64,000 bases of DNA from Yersinia enterocolitica subsp. enterocolitica (GTDB lineage Bacteria > Pseudomonadota > Gammaproteobacteria > Enterobacterales > Enterobacteriaceae): NCBI RefSeq assembly GCF_901472495.1, contig NZ_LR590469.1:1302001-1366000 (forward strand), written 5' to 3'. The position numbers and the translations under genes were made by a program. Under the pieces are notes generated by a model. It worked only from the letters and a program-made list of their open reading frames with translations. It had not been told where the DNA came from and did not search any database. Below are positions 23,862-30,852 of the stretch, one piece after another. The first letter of the stretch is position 1, and the number at the start of each line of letters is the position of its first letter.

Positions 23862-24803
23862 AAAACGACCCCTACACCCCATGATGCACTTTTTAAAAAT
23901 TTCGTCACCAAACCCGAAACGGCTTATGATCTGCTGGATATTCACTTGCCACCCGCCCTGCGGAAAATCTGTGACCTGAAAACACTGCGGCTGGAGTCTG
24001 GCAGTTTCATTGAGAACAACCTGCGCGCTTGCTACTCGGACGTGCTCTACTCGCTCAAAACGACTGCGGGGGACGGTTATGTTTACGCTCTCATTGAACA
24101 TCAAAGTTCCCCTGATAAACATATGGCTTTTCGCTTGATGCGTTATGCTATTGCCGCCATGCAGAGCCATCTTGATGCCGGACACGACCAACTGCCGCTG
24201 GTCATTCCCATGTTGTTCTATCATGGGATGGTCACTCCGTACCCGTACCCCATGAGCTGGTTACAAGCATTCAGCGCACCCACGCTTGCGGGGGAACTGT
24301 ATGGCGGCAACTTTCCGTTGATTGATGTGACCGTTATACCCGATGACGAGATCATGACACATAAGCGTGTCGCCTTGCTGGAGTTGTTGCAGAAACACAT
24401 TCGTCAACGTGACCTGTCCGAATTATCAGATGAACTGGTCAGGTTGTTATCGAACGGTTACACTAGCAAAGATCAGCTAATCTCTGTGATACATTACATA
24501 CTACAAAATGGTGATACGGCTGAGCCGGAAAGGTTTATCCGCGATCTGGCCCACCACCTGCCACAGCACGAGGAGGAACTTATGACGATTGCACAGAAAT
24601 TGGAATATAAAGCCCATAAAGCAGGCCGAGTGGAAGGTATTCAAGAAGGTTTAACTGAAGGAATACAGATCGGCGAAGCTAACGGGCTAAAGAAAGGTAA
24701 GTTGGAAGTTGCCCGTACCATGTTAGCCAATGGTCTTGACCGTGCCACAGTAATGAAAATGACAGGTCTGAGCGAAGAAGAACTGGCTCAAATTTGCCAT
24801 TAA
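23862..24803 (+). CDS. Rpn-family recombination-promoting nuclease (transposase_31 type)
   Basis: A 313-residue protein of the RpnA-E family (PF04754), DNA endonucleases that stimulate RecA-independent recombination. The start MKTTPTPHDALFKNF is the family N-terminus. The PD-(D/E)xK-like site shows as YSDVLYSLK and VYALIEHQSS, then LMRYAIAAMQSHLDAG, PLVIPMLFYHG and FPLIDVTVIPDDEIM HKR-like MTHKR. The C-terminal tail from MTIAQKLE holds glycine-rich repeats (GRVEGIQEG, GIQIGEANG) and TMLANGLDRATVMKMTGLSE. ATG 23862 is chosen because it matches the remnant at 16938; the frame is open upstream to 23796 but that part is the border repeat. It appears intact and may have driven the rearrangements seen around it. 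Confidence 0.88.
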   Translation, partial: KTTPTPHDALFKNFVTKPETAYDLLDIHLPPALRKICDLKTLRLESGSFIENNLRACYSDVLYSLKTTAGDGYVYALIEHQSSPDKHMAFRLMRYAIAAMQSHLDAGHDQLPLVIPMLFYHGMVTPYPYPMSWLQAFSAPTLAGELYGGNFPLIDVTVIPDDEIMTHKRVALLELLQKHIRQRDLSELSDELVRLLSNGYTSKDQLISVIHYILQNGDTAEPERFIRDLAHHLPQHEEELMTIAQKLEYKAHKAGRVEGIQEGLTEGIQIGEANGLKKGKLEVARTMLANGLDRATVMKMTGLSEEELAQICH

Positions 24804-24937
24804 GTTGCTAGCTAAATCCATATTTTTAACAGGCGATGTTGCCTTAAACGTCGACTGTTTGCGCTGTTGATTACTCCTTTCCCTTTTTCTTCCTTACTAC
24901 TTGTTACCTCTTCTATCGTTTAAAGCATTACCGCGAT

Positions 24938-24977
24938 AACCCCCTATTTTTACAGAAAAAATGTTTGTCCTAAAGTG
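24938..24977 (+). repeat. Cassette-border repeat, copy before the second C4-like RNA
   Basis: AACCCCCTATTTTTACAG then AAAAAATGTTTGTCCTAAAG, ending TG. It is homologous to 23134-23175. About 160 bases of similar sequence (GGCTATAGTCACGCCGCAGC and beyond) lead from it into the C4-like RNA, as they do after the first copy (GGTTATAGTCACACCGCAGC). Confidence 0.75.
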
Positions 24978-25135
24978 ATGCTGGCTGATTGCACGGCAGA
25001 ACGTCGCTGGGCTATAGTCACGCCGCAGCGGCAAAATCCGCTGTCGGGATTAGCGTCCCGGAATTTACCAAAGCGCACGACCGTAGACACGGCTATTATG
25101 TGCGGGCACAGTGACACCTGTAAGATGTAAGAAAC

Positions 25136-25211
25136 GGTGAGCTGGGTGGGGGCATCGCAAGATGCGCCGGGTTCTTTGGTAGCCGGTTACGCTAACCCCG
25201 CCCAGTTCACC
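25136..25211 (+). ncRNA. C4-antisense-RNA-like structured RNA, copy 2 (with target)
   Basis: GGTGAGCTGGGTGGGG at 25136-25151 pairs over 16 positions with CCCCGCCCAGTTCACC at 25196-25211. Inside, GCATC-GCAA-GATGC forms a GNRA-capped hairpin and GCCGG...CCGGT a second with a 12-base loop. Against copy 1 the second stem shows A-T to G-C and T-G to C-G changes, and the long stem shows wobble exchanges. The loop TCTTTGGTAG (25173-25182) is a perfect 10-base complement of CTACCAAAGA (25252-25261), which includes the ribosome-binding site of the next ORF. ACGCTAACC (25189-25197) is a perfect 9-base complement of GGTTAGCGT (25221-25229). Two such antisense contacts are the known design of phage P1/P7 C4 RNA, which blocks translation of the ORF behind it and so lowers antirepressor expression. 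Confidence 0.75.
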
Positions 25212-25220
25212 ACCCTCTGA

Positions 25221-25263
25221 GGTTAGCGTCTCTTGGTGGTGATTAGTCCACCTACCAAAGAGG
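25221..25263 (+). promoter_or_regulatory. Target sites of the C4-like RNA, including the ribosome-binding site
   Basis: GGTTAGCGT (25221-25229) and CTACCAAAGA (25252-25261) are complementary to two single-stranded parts of the RNA at 25136-25211. The second overlaps AAAGAGG (25257-25263), the ribosome-binding site eight bases before ATG 25272. Pairing would hide it. Confidence 0.7.
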
Positions 25264-25271
25264 TTGTCATC

Positions 25272-25382
25272 ATGGATTCGACGACTCAATACCTATCATT
25301 ATTTACCTGCAATATTATTGTTACTCCCACACCTCTTTCTTCATCTGCCCCTCTGCTGCTGGAGGTGCGCTATGTACGATGA
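25272..25382 (+). CDS. Short leader ORF controlled by the C4-like RNA (36 residues)
   Basis: Reads MDSTTQYLSLFTCNIIVTPT and on to PLSSSAPLLLEVRYVR. No family recognised; the middle is hydrophobic and rich in Ser, Thr and Pro. It has a strong AAAGAGG ribosome-binding site that lies within the predicted antisense target. The stop overlaps the start of the next gene by 11 bases (same overlap length as in the pair at 18219/18415), so its translation probably opens the next ribosome-binding site. It occupies the position of icd in the P1 immI operon, without clear sequence similarity. Confidence 0.55.
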   Translation: MDSTTQYLSLFTCNIIVTPTPLSSSAPLLLEVRYVR

Positions 25383-25557
25383 CACTCCCCGCGAAGTAGA
25401 AGAACTTATCGACCATTGTCGTGCGTTGATTTACGCCATCGTGACAATTGATCGTGCCGATGCTAAAGAGGTTCTTTCTCTTATTTTGTGGCAGCAAATT
25501 GATGCGTTACGCTGCACCTATTTGCAAGATAGCGATAAGCCACTCGAAACGGCTTAA
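25372..25557 (+). CDS. Small acidic helical protein downstream of the C4-like RNA (61 residues)
   Basis: Begins MYDDTPREVEELIDHCRALI and ends YLQDSDKPLETA. GGAGG lies six bases before the ATG. Two helices are predicted; no membrane segment or motif is seen and the function is unknown. Position behind an overlapping leader ORF and a C4-like antisense RNA suggests a gene whose expression is normally repressed in the lysogen, such as an antirepressor-type or stress-response protein. This is inference from layout only. Confidence 0.55.
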   Translation: MYDDTPREVEELIDHCRALIYAIVTIDRADAKEVLSLILWQQIDALRCTYLQDSDKPLETA

Positions 25558-25582
25558 TTTGTTTTAATCCCCCATTAATCAT

Positions 25583-25620
25583 CGGATAGGTCACCATAGG
25601 AATGGATTGACGGTGAACCT
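25583..25620 (+). terminator. Hairpin after the C4-controlled genes
   Basis: GGATAGGT-CACC pairs with GGTGAACCTATCC (one bulge), 12 bp with a 13-base loop, 25 bases after the stop codon. No T-run follows, so termination would be imperfect; it may instead be an mRNA end-stabilising structure. Confidence 0.4.
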
Positions 25621-25730
25621 ATCCGCAATAGCCTTGAAGCTGTAGGAGTTGAGCTGTCAATGCATTGATATGTAAGGGTTATTCCGAGAAACAACCGGTC
25701 GAAAATACCCTAATCACTTACAGTTAGCGT

Positions 25731-25748
25731 TGTACCAGTTCTGGCACA
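25731..25748. promoter_or_regulatory. Ogr/Delta late-activator site of the FI promoter
   Basis: TGT-N12-ACA within the near-perfect palindrome GTTGTACCAG-TT-CTGGCACAAC (25730-25751). Centred at 25739.5, it predicts a transcript start near 25795, 24 bases before FI. P2 has a late promoter in the same place. Confidence 0.85.
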
Positions 25749-25818
25749 ACGCTATCCCGCTGCTTAAACACTTAATCCCTGCCACCCTACTCTCTCCCAA
25801 GCAACGGAGAGTGACCTC

Positions 25819-26988
25819 ATGGGCGATTACCATCACGGCGTCCGCATTGTTGAAATCAACGACGGCACCCGCGTTATTTCCACGGTTTCTACCGCCGTTG
25901 TCGGTATGGTCTGCACTGGTGATGATGCCGATGCAGCTACATTCCCGCTGAATACGCCGGTATTGATTACTGATCTGGTCGCCGCAGCCGCTAAGGCGGG
26001 CACAAAAGGCACTCTGGCGGCATCACTGCTGGCAATCGCTGAACAGGCGCGACCGGTCACCATTGTGGTGCGTATCGCTAGCGGCAGCAACGAGGCTGGA
26101 ACCTCGACCAACATTATCGGTGGGGTTGACCAAAACGGCCGCTATACCGGTATGAAAGCGCTGTTAGATGCACAGTCTGTTACCGGTGTGCGCCCGCGTA
26201 TTCTTGGTGTGCCAGGACTGGACAGTCTGCATGTTTCGACCGCTCTGGCAGGTATCTGTCAGCAGTTGCGTGCTTTTGGTTATATCAGCGCCTATGGCTG
26301 CAAAACCAGCAAGGAAGCGTTGAAATACCGCGAAAATTTCAGTCAGCGCGAGCTGATGCTGATCTGGCCGGATTTTCTGAGCTGGAACACCTCCACCAAC
26401 CGCAGCAGCGTAGCTTATGCCACCGCTCGCGCCCTCGGCTTGCGTGCCAAAATCGACCAACAACAGGGTTGGCATAAAACCCTGTCTAACGTCGGGGTGA
26501 ATGGCGTGACCGGTATCTCGGCCAGCGTCTATTGGGATCTACAGACCGTCGGTACGGACGCCGACCTGCTAAACAAAGCCTGCGTGACAACGCTAATCCG
26601 TAAAGACGGCTTCAAGTTTTGGGGTTCGCGCACCTGCTCCGATGATCCGCTGTTTGCCTTTGAGAACTACACCCGTACCGCACAAATTCTGGCGGACACT
26701 ATGGCCGAGGCTCAGCTCTGGGCGATTGACCGCCCTATCCACCCCACGTTAGTCCGAGACATGATCGGTAGCATCAATGCCAAATTTCGCGAGATGAAAT
26801 CTGCCGGGCTGATTATCGATGGCAGTTGCTGGTATGACGACAACGCCAACGATAAAGATACCCTGAAAGCCGGCAAACTGTTTATTGATTACGACTACAC
26901 ACCGGTACCGCCACTGGAAGACCTCACCCTACGCCAACGCATCACCGATAAGTATCTGGTGAACTTTACTACCGCCATCAACCGCTAA
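25819..26988 (+). CDS. FI: P2-type contractile tail sheath protein (gpFI)
   Basis: The sheath that contracts to drive the tail tube into the host. The N-terminal DYHHGVRIVEINDGTRVIST and AVVGMVCTGDDADAATFPLN, with ILGVPGLDSLHVSTALAGIC and WGSRTCSDDPLFAFENYTRT, are conserved in the family (PF04984). The C-terminal LTLRQRITDKYLVNFTTAIN is normal. Length 389 is near P2 FI (396). Start ATG 25819 is preceded by GGAGAGTGACCTC. It is the first gene of the FI-FII-E-T-U-D operon. Confidence 0.95.
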   Translation: MGDYHHGVRIVEINDGTRVISTVSTAVVGMVCTGDDADAATFPLNTPVLITDLVAAAAKAGTKGTLAASLLAIAEQARPVTIVVRIASGSNEAGTSTNIIGGVDQNGRYTGMKALLDAQSVTGVRPRILGVPGLDSLHVSTALAGICQQLRAFGYISAYGCKTSKEALKYRENFSQRELMLIWPDFLSWNTSTNRSSVAYATARALGLRAKIDQQQGWHKTLSNVGVNGVTGISASVYWDLQTVGTDADLLNKACVTTLIRKDGFKFWGSRTCSDDPLFAFENYTRTAQILADTMAEAQLWAIDRPIHPTLVRDMIGSINAKFREMKSAGLIIDGSCWYDDNANDKDTLKAGKLFIDYDYTPVPPLEDLTLRQRITDKYLVNFTTAINR

Positions 26989-27001
26989 GGAACCCTGACC
27001 T

Positions 27002-27517
27002 ATGGCTCTGCCACGCAAACTGAAATTGATGAATCTGTTTAACGATGGCCGCGATTACATGGGGATAGTCTCTTCCGTCACTCTGCCAAAACTCACGCGC
27101 AAGCTGGAGAACTATCGTGGCGGCGGGATGAATGGCGTCGCACCGATTGATTTGGGTCTGGACGATGACGCATTGGTGATGGAGTGGTCAATGGGCGGCC
27201 TCGATGAATTGGTATTGCAGCAATGGGGCGCGGCCAAAGTTGACGCGGTTCCACTGCGTTTTGCCGGAGCCTATCAGCGTGATGGTTCCGCTGAAGTGAT
27301 GGCGGTAGAAGTTGAAATACGAGGCCGTCATAAAGAAATTGATAGCGGTGAGGCCAAACAAGGAGAAGACACCGAAAGTAAAATATTCACCCAGTGCACC
27401 TATTACAAACTGACCATTGACGGCAAGGCAGTGATCGAAATTGACGTGGTTAACCTGATTGAACGGGTTAACGGTGTCGACCTGCTGAAAGCCCAACGCA
27501 AGGCCATTGGCCGCTAA
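27002..27517 (+). CDS. FII: P2-type tail tube protein (gpFII)
   Basis: Tube subunit inside the sheath (PF04985). ALPRKLKLMNLFNDGRDYMG, LPKLTRKLENYRGGGMNGVA and the C-terminal IDVVNLIERVNGVDLLKAQR are hallmark segments. Length 171 is about the same as P2 FII (172). It lies 13 bases after FI with AAGGAACC upstream. No defect is seen. Confidence 0.95.
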   Translation: MALPRKLKLMNLFNDGRDYMGIVSSVTLPKLTRKLENYRGGGMNGVAPIDLGLDDDALVMEWSMGGLDELVLQQWGAAKVDAVPLRFAGAYQRDGSAEVMAVEVEIRGRHKEIDSGEAKQGEDTESKIFTQCTYYKLTIDGKAVIEIDVVNLIERVNGVDLLKAQRKAIGR

Positions 27518-27533
27518 TTTAATAGGAACAGAC

Positions 27534-27821
27534 ATGAAAAATGCTACCGCTAACAAGAATACCGTCATGCTGGATACCCCGCTCAACCGCGGCGATACCC
27601 TGATCACTGAAATCGAAATTATCCGCCCCAACGCCGGAACTCTACGCGGGGTACGGCTAGCCGATGTGGCTAATTCCGATGTCGATGCGCTGATGATAGT
27701 GTTGCCCCGCATCACTTATCCCTCACTCACCTCCGCTGAATGCGCCCGCTTAGAGCTACCGGATTTAGTGGCGCTAGCCGGTAAGGTGATCAGTTTTCTG
27801 TCGCCGAAACAGGAAGCGTAA
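27534..27821 (+). CDS. E: P2-type tail protein gpE (chaperone for the tape measure)
   Basis: 95 residues, ATG 27534 with AGGAACAG upstream. VMLDTPLNRGDTLITEIEII, NAGTLRGVRLADVANSDVDA and SLTSAECARLELPDLVALAG are the family pattern (PF10109). In P2 both gpE and a longer frameshifted form E+E-prime are made, and both assist assembly of the tail around gpT. The frameshift product is given separately. Confidence 0.93.
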   Translation: MKNATANKNTVMLDTPLNRGDTLITEIEIIRPNAGTLRGVRLADVANSDVDALMIVLPRITYPSLTSAECARLELPDLVALAGKVISFLSPKQEA

Positions 27822-27976
27822 AGCTCGAACCTACTCTGGAAGTTGACGACCTGATGGCGGACATTGCCGCTATTTTTCACTGGCCACCCTCGGAGTGTTG
27901 GGCCATGAGCCTCAGCGAACTGGTGCGCTGGCGTCATAAAGCCTTGCTACGCAGTGGAGCCGTAAACCATGAGTAA
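27534..27976 (+). CDS. E': gpE+E-prime, product of a -1 translational frameshift
   Basis: The -1 frame is blocked by TAA at 27782-27784 and then open to TAA at 27974-27976. Its sequence (EVDDLMADIAAIFHWPPSEC and WAMSLSELVRWRHKALLRS) is the typical E-prime domain (GpE family, PF06528). A slip on the TTTT run at 27794-27797 (AGT TTT CTG) would join the two into about 147 residues, close to P2 E+E-prime (142). The P2 slippery site is T-TTT-TTG; the site here is weaker. The E-prime end overlaps the start of gpT by eight bases, as in P2. Contractile and non-contractile phages commonly use this strategy for tail chaperones. Confidence 0.8.
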
Positions 27977-30397
27977 AAACTTGCAGCTAAAAGTATTACT
28001 CAAGGTGGTAGACCAAGCCAGCCGACCGTTTAAAGCCATTCAATCCGCCAGTCAGTCCCTCACTGGCGATATCCGCAACACCCAAAGCAGCATCAAAGCG
28101 CTTGATGCGCAGGCAGCGAAAATTGAGGGTTTCCGTAAGGCCAACGCCCAACTGGCGGTCACCGGACAGGCATTAAAAAAGCCAAAGCCGATGCCGCGGC
28201 ATTAGCCATTGCATTGAAAAACACCGAGAAACCCACCGCGCAACAAGTCCGGCTGATGGAGGGTGCCAGACGCGCAGCCACTAACCTGCAAACTCAATAC
28301 CACGGTTTGCGCCTGTCAGTGCAGCGCCAACGCGATGCCCTTGCGACGAGCGGCATCGCCAGCAAAAATCTGAGCACTGAGCAGCGCCGGTTACGCAACA
28401 GTGCCGCCGAAGCTACAGCCGTCCTGACCCGCCAACGGCAAGTGTTGCAACGCCTGAGCCAGAAACAGGAGCAGCTCAACCGTGTCACTCAGCGCTACCA
28501 GCAAGGCAAAGCGGCGACTGAAACGGTACGCAATACCAGTGCCGCCAGTTTTGGTATGGCAAGCACCGGTCTGTATGGCACGGCAAAACTGATTGCGCCA
28601 GGGATCCAGTTCGACAGCCAGATGTCTGGCACTCAGGCAATTTTAGGGCTGGAGAAACACGACGCCAAACTGGCCGCCATTCGTCAACAGGCGCGTGATA
28701 TCGGCGGTTCAACCGCCTTTTCCCCCACCGACGTAGCACGAACCCAAGACACACTGGCGCGTTCCGGCTATGACGCTGACGCCATTCTGGCCGCCACCGA
28801 GCCAACAGTAAATCTATCACTGGCCTCTGGCGTCGATATTGCCCAGGCGGCAGGCATTGTCACCAATATGCAATCGGCGTTTAACCTGCCACTTAACCAG
28901 ATCAGACGTGTATCTGATGTGATGGCGAAAGGCTTTACCAACTCTAATACCAATCTAACCGAGCTGGGCGAGGCGATGAAATATGTCGCCCCGATAGCCG
29001 AGGCCGCAGGAGCCAGTATCGAAGACACTACCGCATTGCTCGGTGTGCCGGCCGATAACGGTATCAAGGGCAGTATGGCCGGTACCGGTACCAGTGCGGT
29101 GTTTAGCCGATTACAAGCACCGGTCGGACAAGCACCCGCCGCGCTAGCAGAACTTGAAGTAAACACCCGCGACGGCAAAGGTAACATGCTGCCGGTAGAG
29201 AAAATCCTCAAAAATATTGACCGTTCGTTTAAAAAGAACCAGTTAGGCACCGCGCAGCAAGCCGAATACCTAAAAGTGATTTTCGGCGAGGAAGCGATGA
29301 AAGGCGCAGTGAAACTGGTAGCAGCGGCCGGTGATGGCAAACTGGCTGAGAAGAAAAGCAAATTAATGCAGGCCGATGGCACCGCGCAAGCTATCGCTAC
29401 GGTCAGAATGGACAACCTCGACGGCGACCTGAAAAAATTCAGCTCATCATGGGCCGATTGGCGTATTGAGATATTTGAGGAGCAAAACGCTGCCCTGCGC
29501 CAACTGATCATGACTGCAACCGACTGGCTGGTGAATGTCGCTGCATGGGCTAAGAAAAATTCAGAGCTGGTCGCCACCCTGACCAAAGTGACTGGTGCGG
29601 CGTTGTCACTGGTTGCCGGGTTTGGTGCGTTGGGGCTGATTGCATGGCCGGTGATGGCGGGGTTTAACCTGCTGTTGGCCGGGGCTGGCCTGTTGAGCAC
29701 CGGTTTTTCACTGATGGCTGGAACCATTGCCGCCGCGCTCACGGCGCTGACATGGCCGATAGTGGCAGTAGTTGCGGCCATTGTGGCCGGCGGCCTGCTT
29801 ATCCGTAAATACTGGGAGCCTATCAGCGCCTTTATTGCTGGCGTGGCCGAGGGTTTTACCACTGCCATGGGGCCAATCAGTGCCGCGTTTGAGCCGCTCA
29901 AACCGGTGTTTAACTGGTTTAGTGACAAGGTAAAACTGCTTTCGAACGGGTTCGCTGACCTGATTAAACCCGTTAAAGCTACACAGCAAACCTTAGATGT
30001 GGCGACCAACGCAGGCAAGTTATTTGGCAAGGGGCTGGCGGCGGCGCTCAGTCTGCCGATGGATGCGCTGAACACCCTGCGCAGTGGCATTGACTGGGTA
30101 CTGGAAAAACTCGGCATTATTGATACCCAATCAAATGGACTGGCCGATAACGCCCTGAAAGATAACCCTTATGCGGGCGGATACTCACCCAGTGGCGGCA
30201 TGCTGTATGGCGGTTATCAGCCGGTCACCGCCCATACCGGCACCACTATCGTTGATAGCAGTGTCACCACCAACGATATCAAGGTGACTATCCCACCGGG
30301 CATGAGCCGACAAGATGCCGAGCGAATGATGCTTGATGCCCTTGCCAGGAACGAACGGAATAAACGCGCCCGCCAACGCGGCCAGATGGAGAATTAA
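27969..30397 (+). pseudogene. T: P2-type tail tape-measure protein (gpT), -1 frameshift near the 5' end
   Basis: The tape measure sets tail length. The first frame (27969-28205, 78 residues: MSKNLQLKVLLKVVDQASRP onwards) ends early, and the protein continues in the -1 frame from about 28182 (AKADAAALAIALKNTEK) to 30397, giving about 809 residues in all against 815 in P2. The break lies at TTA-AAA-AAG (28173-28181). Seven A residues would keep the frame and six are present. This is also A_AAA_AAG, the most efficient -1 slippery heptamer known in E. coli, in the right phase to restore the full product. The rest (TMP core FDSQMSGTQAILGLEKHDAK, hydrophobic segments about 29560-29790) is intact. 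Confidence 0.85.
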
Positions 30398-30399
30398 GC

Positions 30400-30852
30400 A
30401 TGATGCTATCACTGGGTTTATTTGTCTTTATGCGCCAGACCACGCCTTATCAGAATATGAACCGCAACATTGATTATCGCTGGCCGACCAACAACCGGAT
30501 AGGCTTGCGTCCCGCAGCACAATTTCTCGGCGTAGACAGTGAAAAAATCACTCTGTCTGGCGTGTTACTGCCGGAACTTACCGGCGGAAAACTTTCGCTA
30601 TTGGCGCTGGAATTAATGGCCGCACAAGGCAAAGCATGGCCGCTGATTGAGGGCAATGGCACCATTTATGGCATGTTTGTGATTGAGAGCCTGAGCCAGA
30701 CCGGTACACTGTTTTTTGCCGATGGCAGCGCGCGGCGCATTGAATTCACACTCAAATTGTTGCGGGTCGATGAGTCATTAACCGCGATGTTTGGCGACTT
30801 ACAACAGCAAGCAGATCAGTTAATGGGCAAAGTGAAGAGGTGTTTATCATGA
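30400..30852 (+). CDS. U: P2-type tail protein (gpU)
   Basis: gpU (PF06995) acts at the tail with gpD. MLSLGLFVFMRQTTPYQNMN, RIGLRPAAQFLGVDSEKITL and the C-terminal TLKLLRVDESLTAMFGDLQQ are family hallmarks. Length 150 is near P2 gpU (159). Two adjacent ATG codons (30400, 30403) can serve as start. It overlaps gpD by four bases (ATGA). Confidence 0.93.
   Translation: MMLSLGLFVFMRQTTPYQNMNRNIDYRWPTNNRIGLRPAAQFLGVDSEKITLSGVLLPELTGGKLSLLALELMAAQGKAWPLIEGNGTIYGMFVIESLSQTGTLFFADGSARRIEFTLKLLRVDESLTAMFGDLQQQADQLMGKVKRCLS

Noticed and set aside
28768..30117. 449-codon antisense open frame across the tape-measure gene
   Set aside because: The sense frame is clearly gpT with normal codon use; the antisense product is Ser/Ala/Pro-rich low complexity typical of shadow frames.
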